Position numbers and translations under genes: made by a program. From a virus: DNA of 21,998 nt. Positions 1 through 8,229 of this stretch are shown piece by piece; position 1 is the stretch's first letter, and the number at the start of each line of letters is the position of its first letter. The stretch covers positions 1 to 21,998 of the IMG/VR virus record IMGVR_UViG_3300030117_003545. One strand, given 5' to 3'. Below the pieces are notes generated by a model that saw nothing but the letters and a program-made list of their open reading frames with translations, did no database searches and had not been told where the DNA came from.

Positions 1-1
1 A

Positions 2-223
2 ACAAGTGTCACTCATTTAGATGGAGTTAAATCAGCTTGGTCTATTGGGTGTCTTAAAAAGATGGATGCACAGTCAAACAGCTTTTTATTAAATAGAAGA
101 CATAACTGGAGCCATGCGTTTGCAGTTGTAGATTACTTTGATAATGGTTACTTTACTGTACATATAGTTCAAATAATAGACGGTAGAACCTCATTATGGG
201 GTCAATTAATAAGGAGTAAATAA
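2..223 (+). CDS. C-terminal end of a probable calcineurin-like metallophosphoesterase (5' end outside window)
   Basis: An open frame runs from the window edge to TAA at 221-223 and gives about 73 residues. The start lies outside the window. The visible tail contains S-x-G-C-L-K, then N-W-S-H-A-F-A-V-V, then F-T-V-H-I-V-Q-I-I-D-G-R and a final W-G. From memory, this pattern (GCL, an aromatic-rich NW-x-x-F segment, a beta-strand and an 'I-x-dG-x' end) matches the C-terminus of phage calcineurin-like metallophosphoesterases. The metal-binding motifs would lie upstream, so the activity cannot be verified here. The AAGGAG ribosome-binding site of the next gene overlaps its last codons, so the two genes are in one operon. 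The reading frame is well supported; the family call is moderate. Confidence 0.55.
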   Translation, partial: TSVTHLDGVKSAWSIGCLKKMDAQSNSFLLNRRHNWSHAFAVVDYFDNGYFTVHIVQIIDGRTSLWGQLIRSK

Positions 224-224
224 A

Positions 225-797
225 ATGGCAATGCCAGGAAAAAGTTACGGTTTCCAAAGAGCACCTCTAGGCGGTGAAGACAGATTTGGATTCAAAAGAA
301 AAAAAGGTGGTTTTAGAGATAGGCTAGAAGGAATGTTACAAAAAAATGCATCTAAAGTAGATGATTCAGTTGTTGAACCTGAAAGAGAAAAAATAACAAA
401 ATCATCTGTTCAACAAAATGTTACAGATTACATGGCAAATACAGGTGATGTAGATATGTCAGGAGCAGGTCGAATAACTAATGTTGATGAGCAAGGTAAC
501 GTTATAGGAGATGATGATAAAAATCGTTTCTTTAATATGCAAAATCTTAATTACATGTCAAAGAATATAGACCCAAGTGACCCAAGTATGGTTTTAGCTT
601 TACAAAAAAAGTTAAATAAAATAGGTGGTTTTAACTTAGAAGAAGATGGTGTTATGGGTGAACTTACTACAAAAGCTCTTAGAATAGCACAAGGTAGTGG
701 TTTAGAACAAAATGAAGAAGAAGGTGGTTTACTACAAAAATCTTCTTTTATGCAAGGACCAAACTATGGTGTTAGTGATGGTTCGGTGAGAATGTAG
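225..797 (+). CDS. Small virion-type protein with a peptidoglycan-binding-like repeat
   Basis: This is a 190-residue protein. The ATG at 225 is supported by AAGGAGT at 211-217; a second ATG two codons later is less well spaced. The N-terminal 40 residues are basic and rich in Gly/Phe/Lys, and the middle is polar and probably flexible. Residues 123-153 (V-L-A-L-Q-K-K-L, then D-G-V-M-G-E-L-T-T-K-A-L) follow the PG_binding_1 pattern of L-Q-x-x-L followed by D-G-x-x-G-x-x-T-x-x-A. No hydrolase domain accompanies it, so cell-wall binding without cleavage is the most that can be inferred. The gene sits two bases after the preceding stop and three bases before the tail nozzle gene. A structural or accessory virion role fits, but the exact function is not recognised. 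Confidence 0.8.
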   Translation: MAMPGKSYGFQRAPLGGEDRFGFKRKKGGFRDRLEGMLQKNASKVDDSVVEPEREKITKSSVQQNVTDYMANTGDVDMSGAGRITNVDEQGNVIGDDDKNRFFNMQNLNYMSKNIDPSDPSMVLALQKKLNKIGGFNLEEDGVMGELTTKALRIAQGSGLEQNEEEGGLLQKSSFMQGPNYGVSDGSVRM

Positions 798-800
798 ATA

Positions 801-3800
801 ATGCCAAAATTAGTTCAAGAGCTAAACAACTTTAATGTAGGTACTCTTACTACTCCTGATATTAGGGATTATCCAGAGGAAGCAGCATCTTATTCTTTAA
901 ATTTAGATAGTGTTGTAGAAGATGGATTATTAAGAGGAGTACCTGCTGATGTTGCTAAGGTTACAAATAACTCAGATAGTAGTACTGCAATGGCTGCATA
1001 TGAAAGTGCAACTATAAAACGTAACTCTACTACAAATGATGTAGTATATTATAATACAAATAATACTATTAGTATGATTAAGGACTTTGAAGGAACTCCT
1101 GCAACTATTAGTACATTTGAAGATAGTGTTAGTGGTGGAAGCCAAGTTAGTAGTTCTGATGAAGTATGTATGGAAACTAATAATAGAGAAGTACATATTG
1201 GTATGGGTTCAGGTGCTACTGATAAACCTAAATGGTGTGGTTGGATTGACTTTAATCAATTTGGTGGAAGTGCTCCAGATGAACCTGTATTAGCAGATGC
1301 TGAGTTAAAGTCAGGTGAATCATTTCCTGATTTTTATAAGGTTGTACATGCTAACAATTCTGCAGGAGCAGAATGTTTATTTGGTATAAAATATCAAGGA
1401 GAACATTTATATCAAATATTAATTAGTGATGGGACAATTACTAAGTCTGCACAAACCTTTAAAAGTACACAAGGGTTATGTTTGTCTAAAGGAGATACTA
1501 CATCTACTAGTGATATATTGGTATATGATGGTGGACAAGGTAGTGAAGGTACCTTATATGTTGTTGATAACACAACAAGCGGTGTAACAGATTTACCTGT
1601 TAAACAAACTAATCCTGTTGTTGATTCTTTAAGTAATATACTTGGTGCTAGCTCTACTGATTTAGGTAACATTAGTGATATTATATCTGATTATAAAGAT
1701 GATAGTACAGCTAATTTAATTTATTTTTCAGTATTTTATCCTACTTCAATTAATAAAACTGCTGATAGTGGTAATTGTAAATATTTATATTCTGTAACAA
1801 AACCTACTACAACTACAAATATTACATTAACAGAAAGAACTCCTACTTGGGTAGGTCATGCAGTTAGTGGTGCAGGAGCATCAGATGTAGGTAAATGGGT
1901 AAATTATTCTACTGGAGATTTAATGACTCCAACATTACAAACATTTAAGAATGCGTTATTTTTTACAGACTCAGATGCAACAAGTACTAAACAAGTAGGA
2001 TTAATTGTAAGAAATACAACAAGTAATTTAACTTTTATTAATAACAATAACTACAATGGAAGTGGAGCTGGTAGTGCTCAAACAGGAAATGGTAGTAATA
2101 GTTATGCACAAAATGAAAACTTTTTTGACACAGATGGTACTACAGTTGTAGGAGGTACTACTAAATCTTTAGGATTAAAATTATTTGCTTTTTTATTTGG
2201 AGGTCAAGGTGCGGCTGGTACAAATGCAACAGGTATTTGTAATACTTTTGGTGCAGTAAGTTTTATGAACGCAGATTCTAGTGCAGTGCATGATACTGCT
2301 TATCATACTGGAGCTGCATCAGGAGATGGTTTAGATGTATTATTTTTAGGTTATTATGATGGTACAACAAATGTAACAAACTATGCTACATATCCAGATG
2401 TAGTTGAAATGGGTCTTGTTAATCATGGTACTAGTAATACATCAGTTAATAGAGGTTTTGTACAAAAACAAATGTTAACTAGTACTAGAAGTCATGGTAA
2501 AACAGAACGTGGTACTTTTACAAATAAAATAGCTACTGGAGGTAGTAGCACAAAAGATATTTATGTTGCTAATGGTCTTGATGGAGGTAGAATAATTAAA
2601 TCTGTCTATACTATTAGTGGTAATAGTCCTGCAACACCTACAGCAATAGCAAAATCTAAAACAGGTATAACCTTAACTGCAACTGCAAATACAGGAGGTA
2701 GTTACCTTTCTACAAAAAAATATTTTTATTGTACAAGTTTTGTATACGATGGATATCAAGAAAGTCCATTAACAGAACCTGTTAGTATTATACCGTCAGC
2801 AACATCTAATTTAGATGTAAAGATGGATATAAGAGATGTATCTACTTTAAGTAGAAGAATAAGTCATATTAATTTATATAAGGGTGAGAGTGCAGATATT
2901 ACATCAGGTAAACCAGATGGTTTTTTTAGGCTAGTTAAATCATTTAGATTAAATGTAGAATGGTCTAGTGTAACAGATAGTTTTTGGGAGAGTGCTAGTA
3001 GTAATGCTTATAGAAGTTTACAATATACTGACTCATCTCCAGCTGGTGCAAGTTATGAAGCTATCAACGGATTGTCTGAAGTAATAGATTCTACAATAGT
3101 TAATTATGCTTTTAGTACACAATTAAATGGACATCATGTAGTAGCAAAATGTTTTCATCCTGATTTACCAGATGCTGAAAGATACATTATGAAATCTAAG
3201 CCTGGTAAGTTTGACCAGTTTAATTGGACAACAGATTATTTAAAACTACCTAATATACCTACAGCTATTGCAGCGTTTAAAGGTAGAATATATGCATGGG
3301 ACGATAACCATACTTATAGAATTAATTTAGATGGTATGTACATAGAAGATATCTATGAGGGTGTTGGCTGTATAGGTCCACAAGCATTTAAAGTGTCTGA
3401 ATATGGTATGTGTTTTGCAGATGAGTTTAATATTTATCTACATAATGGTGTATCTCCTGTAGCAATATCAGAAACTATTAAAGATGGAGATAGCATACAA
3501 AGACCTACAACCCTAGATGGTGCAACAATTGCTACATTAGATTTAAGTTGGGATGCTAAAGCAGATAGTGCTGGTGCTAATAGAGCTGCAATATGTGTTG
3601 AATTTGATAGTAAAAGAACATCATTTCTAATATTCTGGTCACATGCATCTGTATCTGACCCTAGTAGAGCTTTTGCTTGGTCATATAATTTACCAAGAAA
3701 ACGATGGGATTTGTTAACTGTTACTACATCTAGTACATCTAGTTATGTTAGAAATACATTTCAAGATAGCAAAGGTAATATATTTTATAGTGATGCTACT

Positions 3801-4241
3801 AATTGTTACGAACTATTTGGTGGTACTACTAGAAAATCATGGGAGTATATGACTAAAAAATTATCTATGGGTCAACATACTCAACCAGTAAAATACTACA
3901 ATTGGGAAGTATTGTACAAGCGTGGTGGTAGTAGTAAAACACCTCTTGTTTATTGGAGTGTTGTAGGTGGTACTAGATGGACTCATGGTACACATAGTGG
4001 AGACTTTGCAGAATCTGCTACAACACAAAATAGTAACACAGTATATACACATATGCAAGGAAAGTTCAGAGCAAGTAATGGTGGTGCTGTACAAACACAA
4101 GAAGCAAGAGATATAATAATGTTCTTGTGTGATAATAATACAGCAGGTTCTAGGGTAGGTGGTACTGTAGCTGAAACAGAAGTAGATAGTTTAGCTGTAG
4201 TGTTTAGACCATCAAGAAAAGCAGCTAGGAGTGCATTGTGA
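801..4241 (+). CDS. Tail nozzle / tail tubular protein B-like structural protein
   Basis: This 1146-residue, Ser/Thr/Asn/Gly-rich protein has no catalytic motif that I can see. The N-terminus (D-I-R-D-Y-P-E-E-A-A-S-Y-S-L-N, then E-D-G-L-L-R-G-V-P) resembles the opening of podovirus nozzle or stabilization proteins, which describe the DNA-exit end of the tail. Around residues 826-840 there is F-K-G-R-I-Y-A-W-D-D-N, followed by a Y-E-G-V-G-C segment and an aromatic A-F-A-W-S-Y-N-L-P-R-K-R-W stretch near 957-969. Repeated strands of this kind fit a beta-propeller, as in T7 gp12. It begins three bases after the stop of the preceding gene, with only a weak GGTGAG upstream, so translation is probably coupled. 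The fibre gene overlaps its stop. The structural assignment is good; the precise tail part is inferred. Confidence 0.8.
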   Translation: MPKLVQELNNFNVGTLTTPDIRDYPEEAASYSLNLDSVVEDGLLRGVPADVAKVTNNSDSSTAMAAYESATIKRNSTTNDVVYYNTNNTISMIKDFEGTPATISTFEDSVSGGSQVSSSDEVCMETNNREVHIGMGSGATDKPKWCGWIDFNQFGGSAPDEPVLADAELKSGESFPDFYKVVHANNSAGAECLFGIKYQGEHLYQILISDGTITKSAQTFKSTQGLCLSKGDTTSTSDILVYDGGQGSEGTLYVVDNTTSGVTDLPVKQTNPVVDSLSNILGASSTDLGNISDIISDYKDDSTANLIYFSVFYPTSINKTADSGNCKYLYSVTKPTTTTNITLTERTPTWVGHAVSGAGASDVGKWVNYSTGDLMTPTLQTFKNALFFTDSDATSTKQVGLIVRNTTSNLTFINNNNYNGSGAGSAQTGNGSNSYAQNENFFDTDGTTVVGGTTKSLGLKLFAFLFGGQGAAGTNATGICNTFGAVSFMNADSSAVHDTAYHTGAASGDGLDVLFLGYYDGTTNVTNYATYPDVVEMGLVNHGTSNTSVNRGFVQKQMLTSTRSHGKTERGTFTNKIATGGSSTKDIYVANGLDGGRIIKSVYTISGNSPATPTAIAKSKTGITLTATANTGGSYLSTKKYFYCTSFVYDGYQESPLTEPVSIIPSATSNLDVKMDIRDVSTLSRRISHINLYKGESADITSGKPDGFFRLVKSFRLNVEWSSVTDSFWESASSNAYRSLQYTDSSPAGASYEAINGLSEVIDSTIVNYAFSTQLNGHHVVAKCFHPDLPDAERYIMKSKPGKFDQFNWTTDYLKLPNIPTAIAAFKGRIYAWDDNHTYRINLDGMYIEDIYEGVGCIGPQAFKVSEYGMCFADEFNIYLHNGVSPVAISETIKDGDSIQRPTTLDGATIATLDLSWDAKADSAGANRAAICVEFDSKRTSFLIFWSHASVSDPSRAFAWSYNLPRKRWDLLTVTTSSTSSYVRNTFQDSKGNIFYSDATNCYELFGGTTRKSWEYMTKKLSMGQHTQPVKYYNWEVLYKRGGSSKTPLVYWSVVGGTRWTHGTHSGDFAESATTQNSNTVYTHMQGKFRASNGGAVQTQEARDIIMFLCDNNTAGSRVGGTVAETEVDSLAVVFRPSRKAARSAL
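4227..4231 (+). promoter_or_regulatory. Shine-Dalgarno AGGAG that fixes the GTG start of the tail fibre gene
   Basis: AGGAG ends six bases before GTG at 4238-4240. That GTG overlaps the TGA stop of the nozzle gene (GTGA, 4238-4241). The next in-frame ATG lies far downstream, inside sequence that clearly belongs to the protein, so this site decides the start. Confidence 0.7.
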
Positions 4242-5986
4242 CGTTTATAGGTCAAAAAGAATCTACTAAAAAGAAACCTCCAACTGTTCAAAATGACCAT
4301 AGAGCATGGGAAGATGTATATGATATTTTAAACCATTTAATAGATTCTGTTAATAGTAAAAAAACAACTGAGTTAAGACAACCTGGTGATTTACATAATA
4401 GTATAGGTGATATTAGAGTTTTTAAAGACAAGACAGATAATAAATACTATATGGAAACTATGACAGAAGATGGTAATGCTAGAAGAGAATTAGAAATATC
4501 TGATAAAGATGTAAGAACAGGTAAGGGTTATTATTCTACTAGCAGTGCATCTGAAGGTGGTGGATTAACCGCAAGTAATGATTCAAGAAGTAGTGAACAA
4601 AAGTTATTTGATAATGTACCTTGGACAAATGGTAAACCTAATAATACATCTATAGATAGTGATGGAAATATTGTTAACGATAATGTAACAGGTGCAACAG
4701 TTAGTAATAATAATATTGTAGAAGCAAATTTAGTAGGTAGTGGTAAAACATTTTCTGCTGGTCAAAAACCTAATAAAACAGAGATTAATAGTGATGGAGA
4801 GCTTGTTGCTGATGGTACAACTACAAGCACTAAAGTTGCAAATACTGCAATAACTGCAACAGACATAATAGGTAGTAGTGGGCAAGTTTTTGCAAGTAAT
4901 CCATTAACTGTAGCACAAGGTAAAAACTTTACTTTTTATCAAGATAGCGTACCTACTGCATTAGCTGAAGGTGATATGTGGTTTAATACTGGCGATGAAA
5001 ATAAAATGTATCGATATAAAGGGACATTAGGAACACAAAGTATTGTAACATCTGGTAATGGTTGGTATATAGTAAATGCTGTTCCTACGCTTGATGCTAT
5101 AACAATTAATGCTAGTCAAGTAAACGCAGGTACAATAGCAGCCGCAAGGATAGCTACTAGTTCTTTGACATCTGCAAATATTAGTGCTAATAACATTAAT
5201 GCTGGAACTTTATCTGCAGCAGAAATAAATATGAGTAGTGGTACAGCAAGAATTGAAACTGATGGTAATGCTACATTTGGTTCTGGCAACTTTAAAATAG
5301 ATAGTAATGGAAATATTCACATACAAGGGGCTAGTGCTAATACTGGTAATCTTTATTTTCATGAAAGTAATGATACAAAAGATTATACAGGTAATGCTTT
5401 TAGAATGTTTCATGCTTCTTCAGGCGATGTGTTTAAAATTAATTATGATGCTAATAATAGATTTGAACTATCAGATGGTGGTAATTTAACTGTACAAGGA
5501 GAAATATCATTTGGTAATATGAGTACCAAAGATTGTAAGTTTACTAGAGATTCAGGTAGAATTAAAGTTTCATTATCTAGTGGTAGTGCATTTTATCCTG
5601 CAGTAAATGATAGTCATGATTTAGGAAGAAGTTCTAGTGGTTATTGGGATGATGTTTATGCTACAGGAGGAGTAACTACTTCTTCAGATAGTTCTTTAAA
5701 AAATAATATTGCAGATTCAACATTAGGATTAAATTTTATAAATAGCTTAAGACCTGTATCTTATAAACTAAATAACAAATCAAGGACACATTATGGTTTA
5801 ATAGCACAAGAAGTAAAAAGTGTATTAGATTCTTTAAATATTAATACAAATAATTTTGCAGGGTATATAGACCCAAGTGTAAATGAAGATGAAGGACCAT
5901 TAGCATTAAGATATTCAGAGTTTATATCACCTATAATAAAAGCTATACAAGAATTAAAAGAGGAGATAGAAAAATTAAAAACTTGA
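4238..5986 (+). CDS. Tail fibre / receptor-binding protein with C-terminal S74 intramolecular chaperone
   Basis: This is a 582-residue protein starting at GTG (4238) with AGGAG six bases upstream and a four-base overlap with the preceding gene. Residues 134-221 contain two tandem 44-residue repeats, each beginning K-P-N-x-T with x-S-D-G inside, typical of trimeric beta-helical stalks. Residues 237-262 (S-V-P-T, G-D-M-W-F-N-T, M-Y-R-Y-K-G) and the repeated I-N-A-G-T-I/L units at about 285-325 are common in phage tail fibre and tip proteins. The last 100 residues are a Peptidase_S74 domain: S483-D484 with K488 form the Ser-Lys pair, followed by G-L-I-A-Q-E-V and a terminal coiled coil. The known role of S74 is to trimerise the fibre and then cut itself off, here probably just before S483. 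Host recognition is inferred. Confidence 0.93.
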   Translation: MTFIGQKESTKKKPPTVQNDHRAWEDVYDILNHLIDSVNSKKTTELRQPGDLHNSIGDIRVFKDKTDNKYYMETMTEDGNARRELEISDKDVRTGKGYYSTSSASEGGGLTASNDSRSSEQKLFDNVPWTNGKPNNTSIDSDGNIVNDNVTGATVSNNNIVEANLVGSGKTFSAGQKPNKTEINSDGELVADGTTTSTKVANTAITATDIIGSSGQVFASNPLTVAQGKNFTFYQDSVPTALAEGDMWFNTGDENKMYRYKGTLGTQSIVTSGNGWYIVNAVPTLDAITINASQVNAGTIAAARIATSSLTSANISANNINAGTLSAAEINMSSGTARIETDGNATFGSGNFKIDSNGNIHIQGASANTGNLYFHESNDTKDYTGNAFRMFHASSGDVFKINYDANNRFELSDGGNLTVQGEISFGNMSTKDCKFTRDSGRIKVSLSSGSAFYPAVNDSHDLGRSSSGYWDDVYATGGVTTSSDSSLKNNIADSTLGLNFINSLRPVSYKLNNKSRTHYGLIAQEVKSVLDSLNINTNNFAGYIDPSVNEDEGPLALRYSEFISPIIKAIQELKEEIEKLKT

Positions 5987-6040
5987 CGATAACAAATTTT
6001 ATAACTAAATTACACACACAACCATATACCCAGGATTATT

Positions 6041-6652
6041 ATGTTTAATGCTATAGCAAAATTTATGCAAGGACCAGTTTACTCTGGGAATCAATTTGAA
6101 AGAGATTTTTACAGAGGTGGAGTTGGTGATGAAATGGAAAGACAACAAGGGTTGTTTCAAAATTTGTACCAACAAGGACAAGAGTTAAGCGAAGGTAATA
6201 TACCTCAAGCTGTTAGACAACAATTATATAGTACAGGTCAAGATTCAGCTGCAGAACAAGCTATGTTAGGAACAAGAAATATGATGGCAATGGGTGCAGA
6301 CCCTAGTTCTGGACAAGGTGGTATGATGCAAGCTATTTTGCAAAACCAAGCAAGAAACAATGCAACTAATCAAATGGCTAATATGATTCCTCAATTTATG
6401 AACCAAGGATATAATTTACAGCAACAAGGTTTAAAAGGAATGGCAGATTTGTTAAGCCAAAGACAAGGTGTAAATGTAGGTAGGCAAAATTTAATACAAG
6501 CAAATTTAGCAGACCGTGCTGGTATAAGAAGAGATTTATTAAGTACAGCAGGCGGTATGTTATTGAACCCTGCAGATAATTTTCAAACTTTAAGAAATGT
6601 TGGAAAAATAGGTGGCAGTTTGCTTGACCAAGCAGTAGGGATATTTACATAA
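6041..6652 (+). CDS. Gln/Met-rich internal virion protein (candidate DNA-ejection protein, gp14-like position)
   Basis: This 203-residue protein is rich in Gln, Met, Gly and Asn and is predicted to be mostly helical. It contains runs such as M-G-A-D-P-S-S-G-Q-G-G-M-M-Q and Y-N-L-Q-Q-Q-G-L-K-G-M-A-D-L-L. No enzyme motif is visible. AGGA at 6032-6035 precedes the ATG by five bases. It follows the tail fibre after a 54-base gap, in which I see no clear promoter, and its TAA overlaps the next ATG (TAATG), so the two are translationally coupled. First of three genes ending in a giant protein, it occupies the place of T7 gp14 in a gp14-gp15-gp16 ejection cluster. The role is inferred from position and composition; no sequence homology to gp14 is claimed. 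Confidence 0.85.
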   Translation: MFNAIAKFMQGPVYSGNQFERDFYRGGVGDEMERQQGLFQNLYQQGQELSEGNIPQAVRQQLYSTGQDSAAEQAMLGTRNMMAMGADPSSGQGGMMQAILQNQARNNATNQMANMIPQFMNQGYNLQQQGLKGMADLLSQRQGVNVGRQNLIQANLADRAGIRRDLLSTAGGMLLNPADNFQTLRNVGKIGGSLLDQAVGIFT

Positions 6653-8226
6653 TGGCAACTAATTTTGGTTTTACAATTACCCCAGTAAGAACAGGTAGTG
6701 TAGTTGATACTGCTAGACAAACAATTGATAATTTAGAAAATAGAAGAAGACAAAAAAAACTTGAAGAAATACAAGACCAACAATTAGAGGCATCTAAGCT
6801 TAATTTTCAAATAGCACAAACTGATTTTAACCAATCACAAAAAATAAAAAAATCAGATAACTTTCATAATACATTTGAATTAAATTTAATAAGAGGTTTA
6901 GACAGTGAAATAGACCCTACTACTGGGGCTATGGTTAGTAAAAATTCAATATCTTTTGATAAATTTAATGACCCACAATTTGATGTTAATAAATTTATAA
7001 GTACAGATTATGGTGCATTAAGTGGTAAAAAACAACAATTTATAGATAATTATATTCAACAAATGCAATCACAAGGTTTAACACCTAATGTACAAAGAGC
7101 TGAATTAATGTTTCAAAACATGACTAGCAGAGAAGCAGAAAAAAAATTAAATGAATTAATTAGTGTAGCTCAAAATAATAATTTATCTCCAAAAAAATTT
7201 AATCAACTTCTTAGAGGAAAACGTAATACTTTTGCAGGTACGAATGCAGTAGATTATTATTTACAATTTGTGCCAGATGAAGTTAAAAATGCATTTAATT
7301 CTTCTACTGGTTATGTATCAGGATATGAAACAACATTAGAAAAATTTCCTGGTATAGGTCCTAAAAGAAGTACTTATAGAGCAGGAGAAGGTGGCTTAGG
7401 TGTAGGTATTGGTAAGGCTGTAGATGTTGCTGTTCCTTTAGGAATAGGTGCAGGAGTAGTTGCAGGTGGATTAGAAGGTGCTGGTGCATACTCAGATTTT
7501 AGAGCAAGACAAAATATACCTCAGTTTAAAAAAGATTTAAAAGAAGGGCTTGTAAATAAAAAAGGTAATTTAAAAACAAATTGGAAAAGTCTAATTACTG
7601 ATTCACAAAAAAAACTTTTAGGTGGTGGTAGTTTAGATGAAGGTCAAAAAGTTATAGATGGATTAAAGAAAGGTAACAAAATAAAACAATTAAATGCTGC
7701 TATTGATAAAAATACTAAAGGTGGTTTTAAATATAGACCAAGTAATATTCCTGGTATAAAAGATTTACCAAAGAAGATTCTTGAGGGAAGTAAAGAAACT
7801 AAAAAAACAATTTCTAATATGAAAGGATTACCAATTTATAAAGATTTTGTTACTACCTCTGCAGGTAAAACAGCATTAAAATTAGGAGCAGGAAGTGTTC
7901 TTGGTGGTTTAGCAGGTAAAGCTGCAGGTGACGTAATTGGTGGTGAGACAGGAGCAGCAGTTGGTGACCTTGCAGGTAGTGCAAGTGGAGCATATTATAT
8001 GAATAAGCTAATGCAACCAGAGGTTATGAAAAAAGTTATGGGCATACTTGCTAAAAAAGCTCCAACACAATTTGCTAAAATAGTAGCAAAAGGTGGTATA
8101 TCAGGTGTATTGTCTGGTACAGGTATTGGTACTGCTGTTGGTTTAGCAGGACTTGCATGGACAGTTCATGATATTGTAAAATTAATTCCTAAAATTGCTG
8201 AACTCTCTGAAGTTTTTTCTGATTAA
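6652..8226 (+). CDS. Glycine-zipper internal virion protein (candidate DNA-ejection channel protein)
   Basis: This 524-residue protein starts at an ATG sharing one base with the preceding stop. Residues 22-60 are a charged coiled-coil-like helix. Three Gly/Ala-rich hydrophobic regions follow, at about 248-280, 404-450 and 482-512, with repeated G-x-x-x-G spacing. The stretches between them are Lys-rich. Such glycine-zipper segments are common in proteins that insert into or cross membranes, and phage internal virion proteins often have them. Sitting between a Gln-rich protein and a 3237-residue protein, it fits the middle member of a short-tailed phage ejectosome (T7 gp15 position). The family is not recognised, and the membrane role is inference. 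Confidence 0.85.
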   Translation: MATNFGFTITPVRTGSVVDTARQTIDNLENRRRQKKLEEIQDQQLEASKLNFQIAQTDFNQSQKIKKSDNFHNTFELNLIRGLDSEIDPTTGAMVSKNSISFDKFNDPQFDVNKFISTDYGALSGKKQQFIDNYIQQMQSQGLTPNVQRAELMFQNMTSREAEKKLNELISVAQNNNLSPKKFNQLLRGKRNTFAGTNAVDYYLQFVPDEVKNAFNSSTGYVSGYETTLEKFPGIGPKRSTYRAGEGGLGVGIGKAVDVAVPLGIGAGVVAGGLEGAGAYSDFRARQNIPQFKKDLKEGLVNKKGNLKTNWKSLITDSQKKLLGGGSLDEGQKVIDGLKKGNKIKQLNAAIDKNTKGGFKYRPSNIPGIKDLPKKILEGSKETKKTISNMKGLPIYKDFVTTSAGKTALKLGAGSVLGGLAGKAAGDVIGGETGAAVGDLAGSASGAYYMNKLMQPEVMKKVMGILAKKAPTQFAKIVAKGGISGVLSGTGIGTAVGLAGLAWTVHDIVKLIPKIAELSEVFSD

Positions 8227-8229
8227 TGT

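Noticed and set aside
972-1196. Antisense open frames within the nozzle gene (also 1412-1672, 3861-4300)
   Set aside because: They lie opposite a clear structural gene, have no ribosome-binding sites, and are rich in Ser/Thr/Ile as expected from reading AT-rich repeats backwards.
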